A stretch of DNA of 64,000 nucleotides, taken from Streptomyces canus. GTDB lineage: Bacteria > Actinomycetota > Actinomycetes > Streptomycetales > Streptomycetaceae. Shown here one piece after another: positions 42,947 through 51,330 of this stretch (positions within the stretch are counted from its first letter, which is position 1; each line of letters starts with the position of its first letter). The position numbers and the translations under genes were made by a program. Below the pieces are notes generated by a model. The model was not told the origin of the DNA. It worked only from the letters and a program-made list of their open reading frames with translations, and made no database searches. Location of the stretch: NCBI RefSeq assembly GCF_041435015.1, contig NZ_CP107989.1, positions 1,984,001 to 2,048,000 on the forward strand. Direction: 5' to 3'.

Positions 42947-43665
42947 TCACCGCCTCCCTTCGGCAGCCGGGCCCGGGCGCCTCGACCGGCCCCGCCGCCC
43001 GCGGTCGCCTTCTTGGCGGCCGTCTTCTTCGCCGTGGTCTTCCTGGCCGCGGTCTTCTTGCCGGTCGTACGGCCCTGGCTCTGCGCCGCCTTCTTCGCGG
43101 GCGGCTTGCCGCCCGGCTCCCTCTTCGCGGCCGTCTTCTTGGCGGGGGCCTTCTTGGCGGTCTTCTTCACCGCGGCCGGAGCCTCGTCCTGCTCGTCCCC
43201 GGCCTCGTCCGCCTCGTCGTCCTCGTGCTCGTCCGAGGGCTCCTCGTCGGCCTCGGCCTCCGTGTCCCCAGTCTCCTCCTCGCGGGGCTCCTCGTCGCCC
43301 TCGGACTCCTCGTCCTCGTCCTCGGAGAGGCCCGGTACCTCCGGCACCACGCCCGAGAGCTGGTCGCGGACCTCGGCGGTACGGCCGTGCAGCCGGTCGG
43401 CGATCGCGTCGATCTGCCGCTCCACCATGGCACCCGACGCCGCCTTGCCGACGCCTCGCAGGTCCTCGCGGAGCGTGTCCCCTATCTCCTTGAACTGCGG
43501 GTTCTTCAGCAGTTGCTGGGAGACCAGGTCAGCCACGGCCCGCGGGCTCAGGTGCATCCGCTTGCCGGCCACGAGCGTGCCGACGGCGAACGCGAATTTC
43601 AGTTTCTTCGTACGTCCGAGGACGTATCCGGCCCCTATCGCGAGGCCCATTCCCACTCGGTTCAT
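42943..43665 (-). CDS. gvpY: GvpY: acidic linker plus histone-H1-like lysine-rich tail
   Basis: 240-residue protein. Residues 1-95 are a folded domain with a short hydrophobic N-terminus (GMGLAIGAGYVLGRTKKLKFAFA) and helix LVSQQLLKNPQFKEIGDTLREDL. Residues 100-160 are Glu/Asp-rich. From about 165 it is a Lys/Ala/Pro repeat (AVKKTAKKAPAKK, AARKTTAKKTAAKKA) like bacterial histone H1-like tails. ATG 43665 overlaps the gvpG stop. The opposite charges within GvpY and between GvpY and GvpZ suggest a complex or nucleic-acid contact; function unknown. Confidence 0.85.
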   Translation of the reverse strand: MNRVGMGLAIGAGYVLGRTKKLKFAFAVGTLVAGKRMHLSPRAVADLVSQQLLKNPQFKEIGDTLREDLRGVGKAASGAMVERQIDAIADRLHGRTAEVRDQLSGVVPEVPGLSEDEDEESEGDEEPREEETGDTEAEADEEPSDEHEDDEADEAGDEQDEAPAAVKKTAKKAPAKKTAAKREPGGKPPAKKAAQSQGRTTGKKTAARKTTAKKTAAKKATAGGGAGRGARARLPKGGGE

Positions 43666-43925
43666 CGTGTCGTCCCGTCGCCAGTCCCCGCGCCGCCGCG
43701 CAGGCCGATCTCCAGTCGTTCGAGGAGCTCGTCCTCCTGTCGGTCGAATTCCTCCTCGTCGATCTCGCCCGCCTCGAGTCGCTCCTCGAGCCGGGCGAGT
43801 TCGGCCCGGACCGTGGCCGGGTCGTAGTAGAGGCGCTCCGCTTCGTTCAGCACCTGTCTGATCACCCAGCCGCTGCCGCGGACCGGGGCGAACGGCAGCA
43901 GCAGTACCTCTCCGATGAGACCCAT
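43662..43925 (-). CDS. gvpG: Gas vesicle protein GvpG
   Basis: 87-residue accessory protein: LIGEVLLLPFAPVRGSGWVIRQVLNEAERLYYDP then the amphipathic EELARLEERLEAGEIDEEEFDRQEDELLERLE helix are the GvpG signature. ATG 43925 is seven bases downstream of the gvpF stop. It probably binds GvpF/L in the assembly complex. Confidence 0.93.
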   Translation of the reverse strand: MGLIGEVLLLPFAPVRGSGWVIRQVLNEAERLYYDPATVRAELARLEERLEAGEIDEEEFDRQEDELLERLEIGLRGGAGTGDGTTR

Positions 43926-43932
43926 CGCCGCC

Positions 43933-44703
43933 TCACTCCTCCGCGTGGTCGATGCCGACCGTGGTGCCCGCGGGTTCGGCCGGACCCGGGTCGACGAAGC
44001 TGTACGGCGGCAGCGGGCCGTTGACCCGCAGGTCGAGGTGCGGATGGTCCTTGCGCACTTGGTCCACCGCTTCCAGGAAGGACGCCGCCGCGTCGCGCTC
44101 CACGAGGAAGGACACGTTGGCGAGCCAGCCCGAGGACTCGGGGCCCACGCTGATCGCGTCGGCGACCGTTTCCAGGGCGCGCTGCACCTCGCCGGCGTCC
44201 TCGGCCTCACGGGCCTTGACCGCGGCCACGACCATCTCGCCGAGCCTGAGACGGTCGTCGTAACTGCCGCCGCCCGCCTTCCGGTTCGCCTCGGTCACGG
44301 CGCGGATCTCCGGGTTGTCGGACATCACGCGGTGCAGTACGGCCTCTTCGTCGTGGGTGGCCTTGACGTTGTACTCGACCTTGCCGTCGAGGGTCCGCAG
44401 GCGCTCCTTGTAGTGCTCGGAGTGTTCCGCGAGCACCCCGGTGACGGTGCCGTCGTCGGGTGCCACGCTGCCGAACCGCATGGGCAGGATGCAGCCGCCC
44501 GCGCCCGCCTCGCTCAGGACGTTCTGGTGGGCGAGGAGGTCACGGCGCTTGGGCCGCAGCCCTTCGGGAGCGTCACTGACGATGGCCGCCAGATCGCCCT
44601 CCGTCAGCACCCGCACCGGAAGTGCGGGGTTGCCGACCCCTCCCATGTCCTCGGGCAGCGCGGGGTGGGAAGCGGCGGTGATGCCGTACACGTACGTGCT
44701 CAC
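43933..44703 (-). CDS. gvpF: Gas vesicle protein GvpF
   Basis: 256-residue GvpL/F-family protein that escorts GvpA monomers. Motifs: TYVYGITAASHPALP opening, GGCILPMRFGSVAPDDGTV (about residue 70), YNVKATHDEEAVLH and NVSFLVERDAAASFLEAVD near the C-terminus. GTG start overlaps the gvpA stop (GTGA). Confidence 0.94.
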   Translation of the reverse strand: MSTYVYGITAASHPALPEDMGGVGNPALPVRVLTEGDLAAIVSDAPEGLRPKRRDLLAHQNVLSEAGAGGCILPMRFGSVAPDDGTVTGVLAEHSEHYKERLRTLDGKVEYNVKATHDEEAVLHRVMSDNPEIRAVTEANRKAGGGSYDDRLRLGEMVVAAVKAREAEDAGEVQRALETVADAISVGPESSGWLANVSFLVERDAAASFLEAVDQVRKDHPHLDLRVNGPLPPYSFVDPGPAEPAGTTVGIDHAEE

Positions 44704-45131
44704 TCCTCTTCCTCCTTCCGGCGCGAGGACGAGGACGTCGCCTTGCGGGCTCGTGGCCTGGACTCCGTCTGGCCTTCGTCACGGGCCTGCTTGAAAGCAC
44801 CGGAGATGGTCTCGGCGGCGCCGGAGAGCGCTCCCTTGGACTTGCCGCGGGCGCCGGACTCGGTGATCTCGCCAACCAGGTCGGGCAGTCCGGGGTCCTT
44901 GCGCGGCCCGGCCTCCAGGTCCAGCCGGTTGCACGCTTCGGCGAAGCGCAGATAGGTGTCGACGCTGGCCACGACGACCCTGACGTCGATCTTCAGGATT
45001 TCGATGCCGACAAGGGAGACCCGTATGAACGCGTCGATGACGAGACCCCTGTCGAGGACCAGTTCCAGAACGTCGTAGAGGCCGCTGGAGCCGCCTCCGC
45101 CACCGCCCTGTTGTGCCGGGACAACGGTCAT
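44700..45131 (-). CDS. gvpA: Major gas vesicle shell protein GvpA
   Basis: 143-residue main structural protein. Core LYDVLELVLDRGLVIDAFIRVSLVGIEILKIDVRVVVASVDTYLRFAEA (residues 18-66) is the highly conserved beta-hairpin/amphipathic fold of the gas-vesicle rib. Unlike aquatic GvpA (about 70 residues), it has a glycine-rich N-terminus and a 75-residue Lys/Arg/Ser tail, as in other actinomycetes. GTG/ATG start region at 45131 follows GAGGCGC. In Streptomyces, whether true vesicles are made is unproven; the operon is osmotically induced in S. coelicolor. Confidence 0.95.
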   Translation of the reverse strand: MTVVPAQQGGGGGGSSGLYDVLELVLDRGLVIDAFIRVSLVGIEILKIDVRVVVASVDTYLRFAEACNRLDLEAGPRKDPGLPDLVGEITESGARGKSKGALSGAAETISGAFKQARDEGQTESRPRARKATSSSSRRKEEEE

Positions 45132-45189
45132 GTCGACCGCGCCTCCTCTTCTGTGTGCTGGTGAATGAATGTCTGTGCGGTGGGGCGGC

Positions 45190-45558
45190 CTAACGGCCGC
45201 CCTGCCGGTGTGCGTCCGCGCGCCCGCGTTCGTAACGGCGAACGCGCCGATAGCCGGTGAGCTGTCCTTCCGGGTCGAGTTCGACCTGATAGCTCGCCAT
45301 CAGGCTCATCGTGTCGGGCACGCGGGACAGTTCCAGGACCTCGATCTCGAGCGCCCAGCCGTCCTCGGTCTGTTCGAAGGACGACACGTTCTCGGCGGTC
45401 ATGCCGGTCAGCTCGGCGAGCTGGGTGCGCGCGTTGCGCAGCACCTCCATGGGCTTCGGCCGCCGGTCCTCTGCCACGTTCTCTTCCGTGTCCTCTTCTG
45501 TCCGTCTGCGGGAGTTTCGTGAATTCTGTGATTCGGATGAGCTTTTTGTGTTCGACAT
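45190..45558 (-). CDS. gvpO: Gas vesicle protein GvpO
   Basis: 122-residue protein: disordered Ser/Arg/Glu N-terminus (residues 1-35) followed by the GvpO domain (PMEVLRNARTQLAELTGMTAENVSSFEQTEDGWALEIEVLELSR... and closing YRRVRRYERG). ATG 45558 lies after GAGAGG. First gene of the gvp set; 44 bases separate it from the ligD-type gene upstream, so a dedicated promoter could lie there or within that gene's end. Confidence 0.93.
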   Translation of the reverse strand: MSNTKSSSESQNSRNSRRRTEEDTEENVAEDRRPKPMEVLRNARTQLAELTGMTAENVSSFEQTEDGWALEIEVLELSRVPDTMSLMASYQVELDPEGQLTGYRRVRRYERGRADAHRQGGR

Positions 45559-45602
45559 GGCACCTCTCACCTCGGGTGGCCGTTCGTTCCTTCGCCAAAC
45601 CT

Positions 45603-46535
45603 TCAAGAGGGCATCAACGCGTTCAGCCTGCGCCGGGCGGGACCGAGGGCGCGCCCCTTGGCCATGACCCCGGCCCACGGATTGCTGCGGGCCTGTTCGA
45701 CCGCGTCGGCGATGGTCCAGCGGCGGGCGTCCAGGTCCGGGTCGTCCAGCTGGTCCCAGGCCATCGGGGTGGCCACGGGAGCGCCGGGTTTCGCCCGTAC
45801 GGTGAAGGGTGCGACGGCGGTCTGCGCATAGCCGTTGCGCTGTACGTCGAGGTAGAGGCGGTCACCGCGGTCCTTCTTGCGGGCGGCGGTGGTGAGCCGG
45901 TCGGGGTGGCCCGCGACCAGGGTGTCGGCGACGTCCTTGGCGAACTCCCTGACCTCGTCGAAGTCGTGCCGGCCGTTGAGGGGCACGATGACATGCAGCC
46001 CGCGCGAGCCGGTGGTCATCAGCGCCGAGGGCAGGTTCAGCTCGTCGAGCAGTTCCCCGAGCAGCCGCGCCGCCTCGTGGACCGCGGCGAAGTCGTCGTC
46101 CCCGGCCGGGTCGAGGTCGAAGACCATCCGGTCGGGCCGCTCGACGCTGCCGGCCCGGGACAGCCAGCGGTGCAGGGTGAGGGAGGCCTTGTCGGCGAGG
46201 TACAGGAGGGTGGCGGTGTCGTCACAGACGGTGTGGCAGACGGTGCCGCCCTCCTTCGCCACCTCGACGCGGCGGATCCACTCCGGGTAGGTGTCCGGGG
46301 TGTTCTTCTGCATGAACCGGGGGCCGGTGACGCCGTCCGGATGCCGTTCCAGCATCAGCGGACGGCCCCGCAGGTGCGGCAGCATGAAGGGCGCGACGGA
46401 CCGGTAGTAGTCGACGAGATCGCCCTTGGTGTACTCCTTGGCGCCCTCGCCGCCGGGGAAGAGCACCTTGTCGGGCCGGTGCACCTCGACGGTGTGCATC
46501 CCCGCCCGTACGGTCCGTACGTCGTCCCTGGTCAC
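45603..46535 (-). CDS. Stand-alone LigD-type polymerase/primase (NHEJ)
   Basis: 310-residue archaeo-eukaryotic-primase-like domain, as in the polymerase part of bacterial LigD, which fills gaps during non-homologous end joining. Motifs: VHRPDKVLFPGGEGAKEYTKGDLVDYY opening, DRMVFDLDPAGDDDF (catalytic Asp pair, about residue 138), TTGSRGLHVIVPL (about 175) and TPMAWDQL (about 255). There is no ligase or nuclease domain and no ku nearby. GTG start overlaps the transketolase stop (GTGA). Confidence 0.92.
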   Translation of the reverse strand: MTRDDVRTVRAGMHTVEVHRPDKVLFPGGEGAKEYTKGDLVDYYRSVAPFMLPHLRGRPLMLERHPDGVTGPRFMQKNTPDTYPEWIRRVEVAKEGGTVCHTVCDDTATLLYLADKASLTLHRWLSRAGSVERPDRMVFDLDPAGDDDFAAVHEAARLLGELLDELNLPSALMTTGSRGLHVIVPLNGRHDFDEVREFAKDVADTLVAGHPDRLTTAARKKDRGDRLYLDVQRNGYAQTAVAPFTVRAKPGAPVATPMAWDQLDDPDLDARRWTIADAVEQARSNPWAGVMAKGRALGPARRRLNALMPS

Positions 46536-48379
46536 GGCACGATCGCCTGCTCCACCAGCAGCCGGCCGGCGGCCGCGATCGACTCGGCGTCGATGCCCGC
46601 GGCATGCAGCTGCTCCTCGGGCGAGGCCGAGCCCGGCATCGTACGGACGGCCAGGCGCACCAGGCGCGGTACCGGCCGGCCGTCGGCGAAGGCCTCGAGG
46701 ACGGCGTCACCGAGACCGCCCTCCTCGCGGTGGTCCTCCACGGTCAGCAGACAGCCGGTGTCCTCGGCGGCCTGCCGCAGGGTGGCGCGGTCGACGGGCT
46801 TGACCGAGTACAGGTCGACGACCCGGACGCGGATGCCCTCCTGGTCCAGCGCCTCGGCGGCCTTCAGTGCCTCGTGCACGGTGACGCCCGCGGCGACGAT
46901 CGTCAGCCGGTCGCTCTCGGAGGAGCGCAGCACCTTGCTGCCGCCGATCGGGAACTCCTCGTCGGGGCCGTAGATCACCGGGCTCTCGCCGCGGCCCGTG
47001 CGCAGATAGCGGATGCCGTCCAGGCCCGCCATCGCGGCGACCAGGTGGGCGGTCTGGTTGGCGTCGCACGGGTACAGCACGGTGGAGCCGTGGATCGCCC
47101 GCATCATCGCGAGATCCTCCAGGCCCATCTGGCTGGGCCCGTCCTGCCCGATGGCCACGCCCGCGTGCGAGCCGACCAGGTTGATGCCGGAACCGCTGAT
47201 GGAGGCCATGCGCACGAAGTCGTAGGCGCGTGTGAGGAAGGCCGCGAAGGTGGCGGCGTACGGCACCCAGCCGCGCGCGGCGAGTCCCACGGCGGCCGCG
47301 ACCATCTGCTGCTCGGCGATGTAGCACTCGAAGTAGCGGTCGGGGTGTTCCTTGGCGAAGAACTCGGAGCGGGTGGAGTCACCGACCTCGCCGTCGAGGG
47401 CGACGATGTCACCGCGTCCGGTGCCGAGGGCGGTGAGGGCCTGCCCGTAGGCGTCGCGGGTGGCCACTTCCTCACCGGTGTCCCATCGGGGCAGTTCCAG
47501 GTGCCCGGCGCGGACGGCGTGCAGCATGCGGGCGGCCGGCGGCTCGTGCACCTGGACACGGAGGTCGCGTACGCCGCCGAGCTCCTCGATGGCGTCGTCG
47601 GCGTTCTTCAGCGGCTTCCCGTGCAGTCCCTCGCGGTCCTCGACGTCGGCGACGCCCTTGCCTTTGAGCGTGCGGGCGAGGATCGCGGTGGGCTGGCCCT
47701 TGGTGGACTCGGCCTCGCCGTACGCGCGGTCGATGGCGTCCACCTCGTGCCCGTCGACCTCGATCGTGTGCCAGCCGAAGGCCTGGAAGCGGCGGGCGTA
47801 GGCGTCGAGGTCGTGGCCGTGCCGGGTGGGGCCGCGCTGGCCGAGCCGGTTGACGTCGACGATCGCGGTGAGGTTGTCGAGGTGCTCGTGCCCGGCGTGT
47901 TCGGCGGCCTCCCACACCGAGCCCTCGGCCATCTCGCTGTCGCCGCACAGCACCCACACGCGGTAGCCGGTGCGGTCCAGCCGCTTCCCGGACAGTGCGA
48001 TGCCGACGCCCACCGGCAGTCCCTGGCCCAGGGATCCGGTCGCTGTCTCGACCCAGGGCAGTTTGCGCGGCGTCGGATGTCCTTCGAGTCGGCTGCCGAG
48101 CTTGCGGAAGGTCAGCAGCTCCTCGTCGTCGACGACACCGGCCGCCTTGTACGCGGAGTACAGCAGCGGCGAGGCGTGGCCCTTGGACAGCACGAAGCGG
48201 TCGTTGCCGGGGTGTTCGGGGCGGTCGAAGTCGTAGCGGAAGTGGTTCGCGAGGAGTACGGCCATCAGGTCCGCGGCGGACATCGACGAGGTCGGGTGCC
48301 CGGAGCCCGCGGCCCCTGCGGCGCGCACACTGTCCACGCGCAACTGCTGGCCGAGTTCGACGAGTTCACCGGTGTTCAT
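46532..48379 (-). CDS. tkt: Transketolase
   Basis: 615-residue ThDP-dependent transketolase of the pentose phosphate pathway, in one chain. Thiamine-binding GDSEMAEGSVWEAAEHAG..NRLGQ (about residue 150-185), N-terminal SGHPTSSMSAADLM, the GHASPLLYSAYK loop, pyrimidine-domain EQQMVAAAVGLAARGW (about 345) and the QDGPSQMGLEDLAMMRAI signature. It is slightly shorter than the 690-residue primary actinobacterial enzyme, so probably a second isozyme. ATG overlaps the NDH-2 stop (ATGA) and its own stop overlaps ligD-type gene. A link to stress NADPH supply is inference. Confidence 0.92.
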   Translation of the reverse strand: MNTGELVELGQQLRVDSVRAAGAAGSGHPTSSMSAADLMAVLLANHFRYDFDRPEHPGNDRFVLSKGHASPLLYSAYKAAGVVDDEELLTFRKLGSRLEGHPTPRKLPWVETATGSLGQGLPVGVGIALSGKRLDRTGYRVWVLCGDSEMAEGSVWEAAEHAGHEHLDNLTAIVDVNRLGQRGPTRHGHDLDAYARRFQAFGWHTIEVDGHEVDAIDRAYGEAESTKGQPTAILARTLKGKGVADVEDREGLHGKPLKNADDAIEELGGVRDLRVQVHEPPAARMLHAVRAGHLELPRWDTGEEVATRDAYGQALTALGTGRGDIVALDGEVGDSTRSEFFAKEHPDRYFECYIAEQQMVAAAVGLAARGWVPYAATFAAFLTRAYDFVRMASISGSGINLVGSHAGVAIGQDGPSQMGLEDLAMMRAIHGSTVLYPCDANQTAHLVAAMAGLDGIRYLRTGRGESPVIYGPDEEFPIGGSKVLRSSESDRLTIVAAGVTVHEALKAAEALDQEGIRVRVVDLYSVKPVDRATLRQAAEDTGCLLTVEDHREEGGLGDAVLEAFADGRPVPRLVRLAVRTMPGSASPEEQLHAAGIDAESIAAAGRLLVEQAIVP

Positions 48380-50229
48380 GAGTCTCCTTCTGCGGGGTCC
48401 GCGTCGGTGCGCTTGACGGGGCCGGGGGCTTGAGCCGGCTCACCGTGGGGTTGGTTCTTGGCGGGCTTGGGGGCGGGTTGGCTCTTGGTGGGTTCGGGGC
48501 TGGGGCGGTTCTTGGCGGGCTGGGGGCCGGGCTGGCTCTTGGCGGGCTCGGGGCCGGGCTGGTTCTTCGCCGGTTCACCACCAGGCTGGTTCTTCGCCGG
48601 TTCACCACCAGGCTGGTTCTTCGCAGGCTCGGACGCCTTCTGCTCAGGCGCCTGCCGCTCAAGCAACTCCCGCTCAGACACCTGCCGTTCGGGCGACTTC
48701 TGCTCGGCCGCCTCGCGCGCCTTCGCCTCCGAGATCACCGCCTCGCCCGCGCTCGCCACCACCGTCGGCTCCTGCGCATCGGTCTGCTCCACAACGGGCT
48801 CTCCCGGCTCGACCTGCTCCACCGCCGGCACGGGCGGCTCGGTCGGCCTCCATCCCGGCCTCGTCTCCTGCTCCGTCGCCGCCCCGGGACCGGAGCGCGC
48901 GTCTGCTTCCTGGCGGGCCTGCGGTCGGCCCGGGACCCGTGCCAGTTCCGGCGAGGCCGTGTCCAGCGGTACCGACCAGGAGCGTACGAGGCCCAACTGG
49001 ACGGCCTGGCGCGGAAGTACGGCGTCCAGCAGCCAGTCGGCGGCGACCCGGACACGGTTGCCCGGCATCGCGGCGAGGTGGTAGCCACGGGTGACCGCAC
49101 CGGCCGCGAGGCCGGACAGCGGGACGCCCAGTGGGTTGGCGGCGGCCTTCACTCCGCCGAGGTCCACGACGAAGCCGAGGTCCCGGTGGTCGTAGGGGCG
49201 GCGCACACCGGCTCCCAGGGAGGCGGCGACGTTGAGGGCCGCCGTACGCCCCTGCCGCCAGGCGTGCTGCGCCGTCATCGGCGTGAACTGCCCCGGATTC
49301 TCCAGATCGGGCACCGCGGCCGCGTCACCGCACGCGAACACCTCGGGCCGCCCCGGTACTTGCAGGTTCGGATCGACGAGCAGCCGGCCGCGTTCCATGG
49401 GCAGCCCGAGAGATTCGGCGAGCGGATCGGGCCGTACGCCCACGCACCACACCAGCGACCGTGTCGCGACGAACTCGCCGTCGGTCAGCAGCACTCCCTC
49501 CGGCGTGGCCTCCTTCACGGAGGTGCCCATCCGCACCTCCACACCCCGTTCCCTGAGCGTGCGGTCGGCGGTGCGGGACAGATGCACGTCGAGTTCGGGC
49601 AGGACCCGCTCCGCGAGGTCCAGGAGGAGCCAGCGCGGCCGCATGCCCTTCCGCAGCGGATGCCTGCGCACCTGCGCGTCGGTGAACAGCTGTCCGTGCG
49701 CGGCGACCTCGGTGCCCGTGTAACCGGCGCCGACCACGACGAAGGTGCACCGGGCGGCGCAGGTCTCGGGATCGTCGGCTGCTGCGGCGAGCTCCACCTG
49801 CCGGGTCACGTGGTCCCGCAGGTACAGCGCCTCGGGCAGGCCCCGGAAACCGTGCGCGTGCTCGGCGACGCCGGGGATGGGCAGCAGTTTGTTGACGCTT
49901 CCGGCGGCCAGCACCAGCCGGTCGTAGGAGAGCGTGCCGCGGGTGCCCTCGGGATCGGTGTAGTGGACGGTGCGGCCGTCCAGGTCGATGCCGTCGGCCT
50001 CGCCGAGCACCAGCCGCACCCGGGGCAGGGTGTCGGAGAGGGAGACGGTCACCCGCCGGGGTTCCAGGATCCCGGCGGCCACCTGGGGCAGCAGGGGCAG
50101 ATACAGGAAGTAGTCGGTCGGGTTCAGCAGGGTGATGTCGGCCTTGCCGCGGGCTTTTCGGGACAGTTCCTTGGCCGTCCGGTACCCGGCGAAGCCGGCA
50201 CCGACGATCACGATGCGGGGTCGACTCAC
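48376..50229 (-). CDS. Type II NADH dehydrogenase-like flavoprotein with repetitive C-terminal tail
   Basis: 617-residue FAD/NAD(P)-disulfide-fold oxidoreductase. GTG 50229 seven bases after GGAGG; a far longer open frame upstream is not coding. FAD motif IVIVGAGFAGYRTAKEL (residues 6-20), NAD motif VVVGAGYTGTEVAAHG (about 163), and CGDAAAVPDLENPGQFTPMTAQHAWRQG (about 290) match NDH-2. The C-terminal membrane-anchoring region may be residues 335-400. After 420 a disordered tail of 190 residues ends in seven nine-residue units (EPAKNQPGG type). First gene of the overlapping NDH-tkt-LigD set. Confidence 0.88.
   Translation of the reverse strand: MSRPRIVIVGAGFAGYRTAKELSRKARGKADITLLNPTDYFLYLPLLPQVAAGILEPRRVTVSLSDTLPRVRLVLGEADGIDLDGRTVHYTDPEGTRGTLSYDRLVLAAGSVNKLLPIPGVAEHAHGFRGLPEALYLRDHVTRQVELAAAADDPETCAARCTFVVVGAGYTGTEVAAHGQLFTDAQVRRHPLRKGMRPRWLLLDLAERVLPELDVHLSRTADRTLRERGVEVRMGTSVKEATPEGVLLTDGEFVATRSLVWCVGVRPDPLAESLGLPMERGRLLVDPNLQVPGRPEVFACGDAAAVPDLENPGQFTPMTAQHAWRQGRTAALNVAASLGAGVRRPYDHRDLGFVVDLGGVKAAANPLGVPLSGLAAGAVTRGYHLAAMPGNRVRVAADWLLDAVLPRQAVQLGLVRSWSVPLDTASPELARVPGRPQARQEADARSGPGAATEQETRPGWRPTEPPVPAVEQVEPGEPVVEQTDAQEPTVVASAGEAVISEAKAREAAEQKSPERQVSERELLERQAPEQKASEPAKNQPGGEPAKNQPGGEPAKNQPGPEPAKSQPGPQPAKNRPSPEPTKSQPAPKPAKNQPHGEPAQAPGPVKRTDADPAEGDS
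48442..48630 (-). repeat. Seven 27-bp in-frame repeats in the NDH-2 tail
   Basis: Seven tandem units of 27 bp encode EPAKNQPGG, EPAKNQPGG, EPAKNQPGP, EPAKSQPGP and three more diverged copies. Copies nearest the protein body are identical in DNA; later ones diverge, which indicates recent expansion at that end. Confidence 0.85.
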
Positions 50230-50367
50230 GGTTCGCCTCCGGGGCTGTCGCGTACCTCGGGAGCCTTCCGCGTCCCCCTGGCCAGGGCGCCCAAACGCCG
50301 GTTTCCGTACGGGCCGCCGGGTACTCGGACGAAGCCCACTGTTCATGGAGCCGCCGGAGGTACCCCC

Positions 50368-51327
50368 ATGCCCGAATACGGCTATTTCCTGTCGTGCGAG
50401 GAGTTCGGCCCCGCGGAGCTGGTCGAACAGGCGCGGATGGCGGAGCAGGCGGGCTTCAGCTCGCTGTGGATCTCCGACCACTACCACCCGTGGAACGACG
50501 CGCAGGGCCAGAGCCCCTTCGTCTGGTCGGTGATCGGCGCGCTCTCGGAGGCGGTGTCCCTTCCGATCGAGACGGCCGTGACCTGCCCGACCGTGCGGAT
50601 CCACCCGGCGGTCGTGGCGCAGGCCGCGGCGACCTCGGCCGTGATGACGAACGGCCGCTTCCGCCTCGGCGTCGGCTCCGGGGAGGCCCTCAACGAGCAC
50701 GTCCTCGGCCACGTCTGGCCGCCCGCGCACATCCGGCTCGAGATGCTGGAGGAGTCGATCCAGGTGATGCGGCGCCTCTTCACGGGCGAGGAGGTCAACC
50801 ACCACGGCCCGCACTACACGGTCGAGAACGCCCGCCTCTACACGATCCCCGACGAGCCCGTGCCCATCGACATCTCCGGCTTCGGCCCGGCGGCCACGGC
50901 GCTCGCGTCCCGGGTCGGCGACGGCTACATCACGATGACGCCGGACGAGTCGATGGTCGAGCAGTTCCGCAAGGGCGGCGGGGCCGGGAAGCCGGTCATC
51001 GGCGGTACCAAGCTCTGCTACGGCGTCGACCGGGACGAGTGCGTCCGTACGGTCCGCAAGCTGTGGTTCAACCAGTTCCTGCCCGGCGAGATGGCCCAGA
51101 TCCTGCCCTCGCCGAGCCATTTCGAGCAGCTGGAGCCGCTGGTCACCGAGGAGATGGTGCGGGAGAAGGCGGTGTGCGGGGACGACGTGGACGAGCATGT
51201 CGCGGCGCTGAGCGCGTTCGCCGACGCGGGCTTCGACCGCGTCTACGTCAACCAGATCGGACCCGACCAGCGCGGCTTCTTCGACTTCTACCGTACGAAG
51301 GTGCTGCCTCAGCTCCAGCAGGGATGA
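50368..51327 (+). CDS. LLM-class F420-dependent oxidoreductase
   Basis: 319-residue (beta/alpha)8 oxidoreductase of the luciferase-like monooxygenase family, F420-type subgroup near F420-dependent glucose-6-phosphate dehydrogenase. Motifs: EYGYFLSCEEFGPAELVEQARMAEQAGFSSLWISDH (N-terminal strand and helix), VSLPIETAVTCPTVRIHPAVVAQAAAT, FRLGVGSGEALNEHVLG (about residue 96), and SGFGPAATALASRVGDGYI. ATG 50368 follows GGAGG. Three bases separate it from the enolase-family gene, so they form one operon. Substrate unknown. Confidence 0.9.
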   Translation: MPEYGYFLSCEEFGPAELVEQARMAEQAGFSSLWISDHYHPWNDAQGQSPFVWSVIGALSEAVSLPIETAVTCPTVRIHPAVVAQAAATSAVMTNGRFRLGVGSGEALNEHVLGHVWPPAHIRLEMLEESIQVMRRLFTGEEVNHHGPHYTVENARLYTIPDEPVPIDISGFGPAATALASRVGDGYITMTPDESMVEQFRKGGGAGKPVIGGTKLCYGVDRDECVRTVRKLWFNQFLPGEMAQILPSPSHFEQLEPLVTEEMVREKAVCGDDVDEHVAALSAFADAGFDRVYVNQIGPDQRGFFDFYRTKVLPQLQQG

Positions 51328-51330
51328 ACG

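Noticed and set aside
48442..48630. Possible CRISPR array
   Set aside because: The repeats are contiguous 27-bp units without spacers and lie in frame in a coding sequence.
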